64,000 bases of DNA, taken from assembly GCF_016802725.1 (NCBI RefSeq), contig NC_052666.1, positions 23,651,497-23,715,496 of the forward strand. Reading direction: 5' to 3'. Positions within the stretch are counted from its first letter, which is position 1. Each line of letters begins with the position of its first letter. This DNA is from Solenopsis invicta (Eukaryota; Arthropoda; Insecta; Hymenoptera; Formicidae). Shown here piece by piece: positions 33,479 through 45,400 of the stretch. The translations under genes were made by a program, and so were the position numbers. Under the pieces are notes generated by a model. The model saw only the letters and a program-made list of their open reading frames with translations. It was not told the origin of the DNA and ran no database searches.

Positions 33479-34463
33479 CGCCAAAAGCGAGGAAAAAATA
33501 AAGAAACACGAAGGTGACTCACAAGATGATGCACAAAAGTGAACGCAGTTTTGTGAGAGTCTTTAAGGAGGACCTTGGTCTCCCCTCAGGAACATTTGGA
33601 ATGTAACGAGAAATTATCGCTTCGTTTCTTTCGACCTACGATTGCCTTCATAGATATTCTTATCGTAACATGCGAAATATGGTTTTTATACGGTAGAATG
33701 CAAGATGTACGATAAAAATAAAAATGATTAAGCGGTATTTGTTGTAATTAAATTAATATCTTTGTAATGTAATATTTGCAATATAAAATATTGGCTGTAC
33801 AAAGAAATCTTTATGCACTGTTAATTTTTTTAATATTAAAAGAATGCCCGTTTCTTGTTTTACCATTTACGTATTACAGCGTAAAGTCCAGTGCGTAATA
33901 TAAGTTACGTACGCACTAATTAAATCTGTAATTATTCCGTGCACTTCCTATCTGCATAGCAACGTCGTGATTATGACTCTTTTCATCCCTTTCTTTTAAC
34001 CGTAATATATTTTTCCTTCCTTTCTCTCATTTTATGTAATACTTTCCGAAAGTAAAAGAAAAAAACCGCTGATCGATACAGAGGTTACATCGACATTACC
34101 GTTTTGTTCGTCATCGGACTTTTCCTTTACTCACCGCTCGCTATTTGATCCAAATATAATTCCGGTATTGAAAAAAGCATATGAATCGGTCTCTTCACGT
34201 TCTACGTTATGTGGCGTAAGTTACATCGGCGTCGGAAATACGTCCATATTACATATATCTCACGTTATATTATATGTGCCGTTCGACACAAAATGAATAA
34301 GAGAATTTACAAACGAGCTGTGAATTTCCTTAGAAATCATAACCGCTGTAAACAAGGCGAAATGAAAGAGGAGGCCTATAATCAAGCAGTAGACTTTCAT
34401 GAAAATTGCAATCTATGAATCCTACTTAGAATTAAAATAAGCAGAGAATAATAATTAGATAAT
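33479..34463. other. Intergenic, no gene supported
   Basis: Mixed AT-rich DNA. A 69-codon plus frame at 34209-34418 has no recognised motif. Confidence 0.5.
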
Positions 34464-34521
34464 GATTCTCTAATTTGTATGTAATTAATTGTAAGTGAGT
34501 GTCAGATGATGCACAAGTGCA

Positions 34522-34580
<59 letters not shown>

Positions 34581-34700
34581 CACACACACACACAAACACA
34601 CACACACAAACACACACACACAAACACACACACACACATCATCATCATCATCATCTAACGTACATTTAATTACAATTAATTACTTACCGATTAGAGAATC
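34464..34700. mobile_element. Inverted-repeat element with a central AC microsatellite
   Basis: The left arm (34464-34512) and right arm (34651-34700) are imperfect inverted copies. Both contain GATTCTCTAAT, then GTAATTAATTGTAA, then AGATGATG, read in opposite directions. The middle is an (AC)n tract of about 110 bases with a few AAC interruptions, ending in an ATC run (to 34658). This repeats the architecture of the unrelated element at 7891-8160. Confidence 0.78.
34525..34638. repeat. (AC)n microsatellite
   Basis: A long, slightly interrupted AC tract. The open frame across it on the minus strand (Cys-Val repeats) is an artefact of the repeat. Confidence 0.95.
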
Positions 34701-36372
34701 GTATACGATTTTCTTATTTATATTTACATATACTTATTGTATGTAGCAATAATGTTATTAAATATGTACTATCCAAGACAAATCGTCTTCTTTCGCCACG
34801 AAGGAAAAATAATTGCCTCATCTGTCTTTTTTTTTCGCTGTCATTCCAACTTACTGACAAGTAACGGACGGAAACGTCGAGAAAGGAAAAATAATTCGTC
34901 GACACTCGCAATACTTATAACAACGGAAAATTACTATGTTGTAAAAGGTGACTTAATAAATACACATAATTGAGCAGCTAAGTATGATAGTATAATATGT
35001 GCGGATTCCACGAAATATTGGAAATTATTTAACCAGTATAAGTAAGCAGTCTAAAAACGGAAAATCAAATTGTCAGATAATATTTCAAAGAGGTTACAAG
35101 AAACCTAAGTGCAAATACAAGATATATATAATTAAATATTATTTTGTTACGACGGTGATACCAGAGATATGTAACCAGTGAAAACTTTGCACGTAACAAT
35201 ACTCGGGTCACTTTCAATTTTATATTTTCCGTTTTAACTTTAAGTTTCGAGTTTCAAGTTTCGCTTTGAAATACGGTAGTACTTTGGGTAATACTGTTAG
35301 ATGCATCATTACGAAATATGTGAGATGTTATCCAATTAATTACCACTCATTTGAAGGATGCAATTAGGATGTAGTTTCAAACGAAATAAAAAGCTTGCAG
35401 ATCTTATGTCAAGATAGCTGGGTCTCCATTTTAGAGAAAACAATGTGTGAAACATGTACGAAATTAACATATGAAGTGGATATATTATAATCACTTAAGA
35501 ATAATTAAGTCCTCTTTCTTAAAAATACACTCTTTCCATATGTTTCTCTTTTGCCTTACATAGTTTTAAGATTATTGAGAGAAAGTAGTTAATAATGAAA
35601 TTTGAACGTATATACAAAAGACGCGTTTCGTAAATCGCGTAAATTGAGTTATAAATCGACTTGTAATTCCATTACAGTCACATGTAAAAAATTTATAAGA
35701 TTTTTTTTCCTTTAATTAATTTATTTTATTTTGCAATGCTACGTATTACTATTTACTTGATGCATACGTGATATAATAAAGCTTTAGTTAATGAATACAT
35801 TTTTTTAACGCAAAGCATCAAAGTTTCTATGCTTTATTTACTCTTTTATGATGTTTTCATCGCGTTATTTGATTTGCTCAATTCGAATTTTATAAAATGG
35901 ATACAATTTAGATACAAAAAGAAAAATTCATTGTACTTTTATTAAATTTTGTTTTAAATTAAAATATCGAAACGTTTAATTGTTAACACTTGTCCGTGAA
36001 ATAATTAGAAATAGTGTAAAGCAGAGATATTCTCCTTGTTAAACGAAGCGCACTGAAAATACATGCGCACTTCTGTAATTCAAATTCTGTAATTTTAACA
36101 CATGTTCCGTTACCAAATGATTGCTAAAAAAAGAATGAAGTAAGAAAAATTTCACGTTAAATAGAGCAAGATGAAAAACGCAATGGTCAAACACGATATC
36201 TATCATAGATGTCTATCATTTCTATCATTGACTTCTATCATTATTTTCTACTTATTATTTGAAACAAGTCAATTGGCAATGGCAGATACGATCGAATTAA
36301 CTCATTAATGAACTTTTTACGACTTTGCGTAATTATATAATTGTATATTATATAATTGCATATGTTGTATAT
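34701..36372. other. Intergenic, no gene supported
   Basis: AT-rich throughout. Short frames only, no motif. A small direct repeat of TCTATCAT occurs around 36196-36245. Confidence 0.5.
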
Positions 36373-36806
36373 TCAAGGTTGGGTAAGTTAATACAATTTT
36401 TAACTAAAGTTAAAGTTAATGATTCATAAAATTTAGTTATTTTAAAAAAATCACTTTAATAAAGAAGGTTAGTCAGAAATTACGTTAAAATTAAATTACA
36501 TTAAGTTAAATTAAAAATTAATTTTATGGGAAAAGCATTGTTTAAGTTAAAATGTTGTAATTTCTAAAAGTTATTCACGACAATTATAAGATAGATTATC
36601 AAATAAATTTAATATTTTATTTGTAAATTTATTCTAAGTTTATATGATATAACAAAAAAAATTATTTTTTATGTGAAAATTTTTTCTTTCACATAGATAA
36701 ATTTTTTATTTAGGAAGAAATTGATAATAAATTAATATATTTACAAAATAATAATTGAAGTTAAAAGTTATTAATATTTTATCTACTTACTTCTTATAAC
36801 CCTGAA
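36373..36806. mobile_element. MITE-like repeat, copy 1 (related copy at 44161)
   Basis: Left end TTCAAGGTTGGGTAAGTTAA; the right end, reverse complemented, starts TTCAGGGTTATAAG. The interior shares AAGTTAAAATGTTGTAATTT exactly, and several longer AT-rich stretches approximately, with 44161-44626. Length is about 430 bp and it is noncoding. Confidence 0.65.
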
Positions 36807-39800
36807 TAAATATATTAAATACTTAATTCTAATTATACACCTGTTTTACTCAGCGATATCTGCTGGTGATAGGAAGTAAGTAATTTAGTAGGAAAATAAG
36901 TGATAGATTATCAACAAAAAGTGTACGTAAAAGTTCTAAAAAAATTATTCAAGGCAAACCTTGATATAATTACAGATTTATCTTCACGAAGGATATTTTA
37001 ATATGTAATAAAAATTGAAGTACAATTCTTTAGGTATAAATTTACAGTGTAAAAAATGTAATTGTTCTTTTTCTATTCTTTTCAGAAAAAAATTATCTGC
37101 TTATCAAGGTGCGTGTAGTAAAGTGTTTGCGCAATATTTTTTACTTCCTATTGTTATGATACACCTTATCATAACTTGAGATGTATTACAAACATAAAAC
37201 CGCTAGTGTCAACCCTGAAACGCGAGAAAAAAAATACGACACGTTGTTAGAGCTAAATATCTTTACTTCACTGTTACGTATTCAATCATCAATCAACTAA
37301 AATCCTTGAATTAAATAACAATTTATCATTAATTCAACTTTATTATGTCATCATATATGTATGAGTTAAAATTTATAATTTTAGCACAAAGCTTATAGTT
37401 AAAAAAACAACTTCATTTATTGATTGAATTCGCTTAATTTCAAAGTAAACAGTGCCCATATTACACGGAAGAAAAGATTAGTTGCAATTAGTTGCAGCAG
37501 CAAAAATCTATGCGTCGTAGCTGAATTTTAGCTATGTACGTGTACAATTAAAATTTAACTACAAAATACAGATTCTTACTGCAATCTTATTTTGTGTGAC
37601 GTATGCATCTAGTAAATAATAAAAAAGTAATAAATTAAATTTGATTGAAATTTAATACATTGAATGTAATTGTTAGAATTGTTTGTAAAAATTCACGTAA
37701 AATTATTATTAGGCAGATCTGCCTTAATTAATAAATCTCCTTTCCATATTTGAACTTTGTATTTGTTTTTACTATTATTTAAGTTGTTCAGTTTTTTTGT
37801 TTTAGTTATATTATAACGACGTATTGAGTAGAAGTAATAGCAGCCTATAGAAATAATTACTCAAATTAAATATAAATCGATGATAATTTTACGAATTTAA
37901 TATTAGAAGTACCAACATTTTTTTACCTATTGAAAGGACCAATCAAATAAAAAAAAAAGTGATGAAAAATCACTTATTTCAGCAGGATAAAAGAAATAAC
38001 AAAAATGAATCATAAGAAATGCGAGTCAGAACGCGGTAATTAGTGCGTTAATAACATGTATAATATATTTAAGATTTAATACATCGATATGTATACATTA
38101 ACTTGGACGCGTTTCGACTTCCCTTGAAGTCATTTTCAACGGTGCAATTCCATTAAAATAAAAGAAATATCTGATGAAAAGTCAGAAAATATCAGAGAAA
38201 GAATACTATTTTTTATATAAAAAACGGATTATTATTTTAAAAACAGTTTCTGTTAATAATAACCGTTTCGGTTAATAAAATCGTTTTGGTTAATAATAAC
38301 CTCGCTCGGTACTTCTAATGTTAACAATTTTGAAAAATTTATACGATCCGTTCGGCCGTTCATGACCTAACTGAGAAATACCTTTATATGCGCTTTTCTG
38401 CGCCGTAATTATCTATCGCGACATCGTATAAGTACTAATCGATGGGGATTTACATCTAACGGTCCGCGTCATCATAAAAAAAAGAAGTTTCACTGCTGTG
38501 TGATGTTTGCCGCTTTGTAATACGAGTAAAAGTGATTGTTAGTAATGCATGGATGAACGTAATAAATAATAATCGTACGACGTTAATTTGAGAGATTCTT
38601 TTGTAATTATATGTGACAGCTCTCCTTAGCTGCAAGCTAAACAACACGTAAATGCATCGAGCCTCCGTGTATCAAAAGATGTGCTTCCAATAAGTGTTTC
38701 AGGATACTCAGATCAGGTGTTATTTTGTAATTATCCGTTCATCGATTACTCAAGATTTTATTCCCGCTTCACTCTTATGTCATATCTTATGATATATTAT
38801 CTACCTACATCTCTGACACTTATGTTCCTATCTCACACTTTAAATGACTAATTATCGATTTTATCGATATCGTTATAGAGCTTCTTACCGGGGGGGGGGG
38901 AGATTTAAATTGTTGGAAATGAGAAATCCGATAAGGGAAGCCTTGCTGTTTAATTATCCGTTATACGAACGGAGATTTTACTTTGAGATAGATACTTGTA
39001 GGACTAAAAAGAATGCCTAATCAAAATGTTAATATTATCATTCTTATCCGAAAAAGGAGATCTTCCTAAATGCAAAACTTTGCTTCAGGCCTACGCAGCA
39101 CAAAAATAATTATATTGTTATATTCGAAAGCTTTTTACACACGGATGGATCTTCCGACGGTCATCCTGACGAAGTATCCACGTTTCGGCGTTCGGAATAA
39201 AATTTATCGATGTGGGGTCGATCCCTTCTTCAGGATCTCCCGTGCCAGAAGGAGAGAACGAGAGGCAGACGTGGACATAAGTGTAGCGTGGAGGTGGTGC
39301 CAGGCCCCTCCTTCTAATAAAAGCCGCTCACTAAGCGTCGCTATACAGACAGTAACAGAAAACCCCGAAGAGAGCAGGAGCCGCCGAGAGCTCCTTCAGG
39401 GCCCAACGAGATCTTTTTTTTTTAAACAAAAAAAAGAATTTCACGTCGAACGTGTGAACGGATAATATCTGTGCGTGGTGAGTTCACATAAATTTCGCGT
39501 TTCTAAACTCGACCAGCGACTTTTCCAAGCCGCTGTGTGCTCGTCTTTAGTGTCGTGGAAAATTTGCTGAACACGACGACCACGTGGCGCGAGGTGGTGA
39601 TAAGTGGGAAACTTTTGAGTTTCGTGTGTTGAGGTAGACGAGTGCAGGGAAAACCTAAGAAAACACTTCTGTCTTAACAAAATTAGAAATAAATATTTAG
39701 AAATAAAAAAAGTTTACATATAATTATTAATAAAGTGAAAAAATTGCAAATTTTCTTGCTGCTGTCCGGTAAAATATCATAGAATATTTTAGTATAATGC

Positions 39801-41549
39801 AATATTATATTTATTATTTAATGAAAGTGTTATTAAGTCGTGATTTTTCGAAGAAATCTCTTTCCATCTGGACACGTAATTTCCTTAATAATTGCTTATT
39901 TGACGATAACTCTGAAGTTCTTTTCTTGTATAAGTAATATTTTATAAAAATGTAAATTTAAAAATATTGTTTACCTGGTTACAAGGTTGCTGTATAAATG
40001 TAAAAAAAAGGAGAGAGTAAAGAGGGATGGAAAAATACTGACTTAGTGAAATGGACCGGAACAGTAAGTTTCAGGTGAAAATTGAAGCTTATGACAATCA
40101 TTGCACGAATTCGATACAATTGCATCTCAAGAACATAAACTTTTTTCTTACGTACAAAAAGTCTCTTGAAAAGATTTTCTTGTGTTTCATTGCGAACTCA
40201 CTTATTCTTTATTTAGCTTTGTTACGCAGCACAAAAAAGTCGCAATATGAAGTTTTTTTGCCAGAAAAATTTAATCGCGGCATTCCGTTTATGTGATTTT
40301 TTGTTAGACGAGTAATTATCATCGTGAATCTAATCTCACGTCTAGACGGAAAATACATTTATTTCCGAGAAAAAGAATTATTCTTAATTTATGCTTCGTT
40401 ACATCGCATTGTAAGTTATCTCAGCGATAAAGGTGATTATAAAACGCAAAGATACCAATTAAAACTAATCAATGTGTGGCCTCGAAAATAGAATATTGCA
40501 ACACCGTCCCCGAGTATAAGTGATGTGCGCTGAATCTATATCGCCGTTATAACGCCATGATCCATTCTCAGCGTGCCAAATGCACGTGTAGCTATTTACA
40601 CATACGTTGACATACATTTACATTAGCAAACTTAAAAATTTCGCGCAAATCGGTAACATTTCCAAGCAAAGACAAACATTTAGTGATCAATTATCCTACG
40701 TTCAGTTAACAAAACTATTACATTTAGATAAGATCGCTTTGTTTTTCGACTGAACATTCTAAGATTAATTAAGTTTGTTTACCATTTCTTTCTTTTTTAT
40801 TTTTGTCATGTGGTTCCCGTATATTCATAATCGATTTTTATTAACGTTTATATCACGAAACGAGCAACGATTTTGCCCGAGATATCAGGGAACAAGCAAA
40901 TTTCTACTAAATTCGAAAGAGGAAATGCGTGAATTAATAAGCATAATCCTAATGCGGACGTAAAACGCGGCGGCCATGAGTGCGTTGTTATTTTATTAAA
41001 ATCGCAAACTAATTAGGGAGTTCGTGCGCGCGTTATCTCGCCTTTCCTCCCGCGCACCCGCCTCTGAAGAGACGCCGGCAGCGTTCTCCACTTTCATTCC
41101 GTCGAAAGTGATAGTCGCGAGCGGATCCATGTTCGAGAAAGGAGAGTCATTGCGCCTCTCCCTCTCGCTCTTTTCTCTCCGTTGCGCCTTCTCGTTTCCT
41201 CCGTCCTGTCATGATCCTTGTGAACGATTTCCGCTTTACCTTGCGACTTGTCTTTACGTGTCTATGTAGGAAGGAGGAGGAGGGGATGAGGAGAGAAAGA
41301 GAAAGAGAGAGACTGAATAACATTTAATGTGAGAAAATCATGAGAAGTAGAATTACGACCCATGAAAAGTCTTTCACTTTCATCACGCGCGCATTGTGTC
41401 CGGATATTTATTTTCACGTCGCGCTTAGAATAAATATTTTTGAGATAATCTGAGGAAACTTGTACGAGCTGTATCTAGTACAAGAGAGCGTTTCCAAGAA
41501 AATCGTCATGTCTTGAATGCACGAATCGCGATAAAGATCCACTAAGTAG
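36807..41549. other. Intergenic, no gene supported; possible 5' region of the 42.3 kb gene
   Basis: AT-rich to about 38300. There is a poly-G run at about 38890. A balanced section at 39070-39680 has a 131-codon plus frame lacking any recognised domain. A CpG-rich section at 41000-41280 could be the promoter of the plus-strand secreted gene, whose coding exon at 42340 is preceded by a splice acceptor. No first noncoding exon could be located with confidence. Confidence 0.4.
37464..37598. mobile_element. Possible small MITE
   Basis: Ends CACGGAAGAAAAGATT and AATCTTATTTTGTGTG are imperfect inverted repeats around about 100 bases of noncoding sequence. No second copy was found in the window, so this call rests on the ends alone. 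Confidence 0.35.
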
Positions 41550-42010
41550 CTTCATATAACGTATCTAGCTAAATAACAAATAATTAAAAAGACTATATTT
41601 TATTTTATTTTTTAAAAACTTTAATAGAATCTTTAAAAAAAAAATCGAGTTTTTTGAAAATTTTATTTAATAGTTAAAAAAATGAAATAAATTGGATTTA
41701 TTTAACATCATATAAGTTATTTGAGCTGAATAAGGCCTATTTAATTAATTTTATTTTTTACCAAACTCTATTAGAATTTTTTTAATTTTTTTAAATTTTA
41801 ACAGATTTTTTTATTAAAAAATGAGATAAATTAAATGGGCTGTATCAACATTATATAAGATACCTGAGCTAAATAAAGTTTATTTAATTTTATTTTTTAA
41901 AAAATTAGTAAAATTTTCAAAAATTCTATTCAATAGAATTTTTTTAAATTAAATTAAATTAAACGGACCTTATTTAAGATCATACAAGATGAGCTAAATA
42001 CAATATTCGA
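41550..42010. repeat. Degenerate tandem repeat, period about 130-157 bp
   Basis: A marker string like CATATAAGNTANNTGAGCTNAATAA recurs at about 41552, 41708, 41851 and 41983. Each is followed by AT-rich DNA with TTTAATTTTATTTTTTA and, before the next marker, ATGAGATAAATTAAA or similar. The copies are well diverged. Confidence 0.65.
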
Positions 42011-42316
42011 TCAAGACCAACTACTTATAGCTGAATGCCTAATTAGAGCTAAATACTTAATTTTATTTCCTTAAAAACTCCAATGGGACTTTTTAAGAAT
42101 AAAATTAATTAAGTATTTAGCTCTAACTAGATATTCAGCTTTAAGTACTTAGCCTGAAAGAAATTATTATTATTATAAATGAGTCTCATTTAATTTAAGT
42201 AACTTAGAACGTGAGAAATTTCAGGAATAAAAATTACGCCGTGACGTGTTGATACGGATTAATTGCTACCGTAGCCGTGAAATACTGTATGTTAATGCAC
42301 TTCATTGTTTTCGCAG

Positions 42317-42339
42317 AGAATTCATCTACACGAATCAAG
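42317..42339 (+). other. Spliced 5' UTR segment ahead of the ATG
   Basis: A TTTTCGCAG acceptor at 42308-42316 lies 23 bases before the ATG at 42340. This implies an upstream noncoding exon somewhere in the preceding kilobases. Confidence 0.4.
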
Positions 42340-42429
42340 ATGAGGTTTACCATTCTAACGCTGACGGCTGCGCTTTGCCTCGCATTAGTGAGCTCGCATC
42401 CGCTTCCGGAAGACGGACTCCGATCAGAG
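42340..42429 (+). CDS. Signal-peptide exon (may be shared with the downstream exons)
   Basis: Thirty codons ending PLPEDGLRSE at a GTAAGC donor in phase 0. Because it ends in phase 0, it can splice to 46052 or to 49917 without a frame change. Confidence 0.8.
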
Positions 42430-45400
42430 GTAAGCACGTGAGCGGTGCATCTCGTGCCTTTCTCTTTTAACATCGCCATCTATTCTGCGGAGATTAATTC
42501 GCGGCATTAACGGCCACTTCTCTCATGCATTATCACTTAATTATCTAATACGAATGGCACGTAGCACGCAACTAACAGAAGTCGAGATCAAATTTTAAGC
42601 GCACAATTTCGTACTGTTTTTATTTTGTAATTAGCAATGTGTGTATCGATTCCTACATAAAATCATGCATGATTACAGTAGTTTTCACTGTGTCACTGAA
42701 TAGCAATTTCAATGTTTTCCATTAACCTTTTCCATTAATCTTCACTTCTTCGCTAGCCTTATCTTCAGTTCTTTCCCGTATCTCGATTAAGGAGAAAGTT
42801 TTCCGATTTGCAGAAAATATGTCGCAGAGAATTTCTCTGTATTGACGCATAGAAATTACGTATGGCTATTAATCATAAAATGATATGGGCGATAAAGCGT
42901 GAGATGATTCCCACCCGATCGCGAAAGTTCGGGCCACGTCCGATCTGCGAGCGGATTAAATCGCTCGATCGTTCTAATACCGAATCGAAGATGGTATTTT
43001 ACTTTCGACGAGTCTTTCACTCGAACAATGCCACCGCGGCTCGGCAGAGAGACCAGTAGTAATATGAGCCAAACGGCGGAAAAACAATCGCGTGATTGAT
43101 ATTTTATTATCACGTATCGCGCAGCTGCGGTTTACGGAACCGCAAAATACAAGGAATAGGAATTTACTTATTTTAACAACGTGGAACTCGGAAATGCTGG
43201 GTAAACGCGAAGCAAATTTTCCTCATTGGTCCCGTTAAATATTCTTACAACGGATTTTCTCACGAAAACCCTGCGCTCGTCGGAGGTAATGCAATTTACA
43301 TAAAAACGCTGCTACGATATCGAAAACGCGCCGTAAGTGGAAACCTTTTGAAATATTATCCGTAACATCGTCGCCGGAAGTCAGTTCTGCGTAATCCTTG
43401 ATTCTTCGAAAACGTGGCATTGCACGCTGTTACGATCACCGTTACGTTATTACATCGACGTCGAAGATCGTAGCAATTACTCGAGGGAGCTCGCCTTTCT
43501 TTCGTATAGCTACTTGAACTTAGCATTTACCGTAATTTATTTATAATTACTGTAGTTTATGTAACGCCGCCGCTACAATTCGAGACCACGCGATGTGCGC
43601 CGGGCACGTGCGTAAAAGTACGGAGGAAGAGCGATCGGACGGACGCGGCCGGGACCGCGATAATTACATGACGATTAGTTACAAAGGGAGTTATTCGTTT
43701 GGAAAATATTTCACTCTCGTAATGTCCGGATACGCGCGCCGTCCGTGATCGAGAAGAGTTCAATGTGTTTCGGCCGTAGAAATAGACGGTGTTAACCCTC
43801 AAAGTATACGGCCCGACGAAAACGCCGGGTCGTCCGACCGGCTCTCGTCCTCGCTCCCGCCGACACTTTCACTGGCCGCGAACCCACCGGCGCGGCGGAG
43901 TTACCGGACACTTTCTTCGGTCGATAGGCGCCCGATGGAAAGCTGGCGCGTACGCATAAGTGCAATTTAACGACACGGTGTTATATACGAAACATTGTGT
44001 ACAAACAAATCGGCCGCACGCTCGCATTTTCGATTACTTAGTTGAGGGATACGGGATAACTAGACGTCGGAGATATTAGGAATAAGATATTGGGAAGTTA
44101 GATGCAAATACAATCAGACGCAAAATAATGTAAATTACTTGTTCAAAGTTGTGAAAAATCTAAGGTGGAATAAGTTAATATTGTTTTCTAATTTTTACAA
44201 AATTTAGTTACGTTAAAAATTGCATGAATAAAAAAGCTAACACAGATGAAAGTTGAATTAAAATTAGGTCAACTTGAGTTAAATTAAAAGAGTCAATTTT
44301 GAAAAACAATATTTGTATCAAGTTAAAATGTTGTAATTTTTTAAATTACGACACACTAATTTGACATACAAATAGTGCTCTTAAAATTAAATTATTCTAA
44401 ATAAATTTGATACTTTATTCGTAAATTAATTTCTATAATAAAAAGTATTATTTCTTTATGTAATTAACTTTAAATTTAGGAAAAAAGATAATGCATCAAT
44501 GTTTATGTGTGTTCTAAAAATAACTCTGGTTAAAGTAAAAAATTAATTAAATTAAGTTAAAATTATTAACTTTTAAATTTTATTTAATTTTTTAACTACA
44601 TATAGTTGCTTTATCCAACCTTGGAAAAATTCAAAATATATCGCAAGTATAATCCATGGTATATTAAATGTTTAATTAGGGATTAGTTATTATAATTAAA
44701 TGAGAATAGTGTTAAAATATTATCTAAATAAACATAAAATTGAGAGGCATAATAAGGCGTTATATAAATGTTATTATTTAGAAGATAATGTATGTATTAA
44801 TTTTTAACTACTCTTCTCCTAGATATTTTATAGATATTTAAAAAATGTCTTAGATAAACGCTTTAAAAACAATTTTCAAACGAAATTTCTCGGTTAAAGT
44901 TGGAACGGACAAATATGACGGCGATCACATGAATGTAAAACGAGGTTTGAGGGAAAGTGTACCATAATACTCCGGTTAAGCAACATTTGAGATTCGGTGA
45001 CCGTCCATTGGCCAATCTAGCTCCATCAGTACGAAGTTTAATTCGAAACTGATGTAAAATACGCGCGAAATCGCAAATGATTCAAAGTGAATTACCTTGT
45101 CATGGTTATCTTGTAATGAAACACGTATATTATAGCCAAATGTTGACGATTTCGTAATTTTTACTAAATTAACTATAAATAAGTATCAGAATTTTGAAAC
45201 TTTAATATATTCACATTCGCAATCTTTGCCTCTTAACGTACGAAAATATCACTCGCTGCGAGTGAGATAATCAATTTTACGATCAACGTCGACGATAATA
45301 GCCGCCATCACAACATCGTAACACAATGTATAATGTAAAGAATTTTAATCGTGATACATAAATCCGCGTTTACAAGGATCTGTTATTGTGCCTTCGCACA

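Noticed and set aside
34432..34635. Cys-Val repeat protein on the minus strand
   Set aside because: Translation of the (AC)n microsatellite only.
38171..38195. CTGATGAAAAGTCAGAAAA as a hammerhead-like core
   Set aside because: The bases between CTGATGA and GAAA do not form a helix II, so the motif is coincidental.
39070..39465. 131-codon plus-strand open frame
   Set aside because: No homology recognised; its C-terminal part overlaps a poly-T/poly-A junction. It does not fit the phase-0 exon pattern of the nearby secreted gene.
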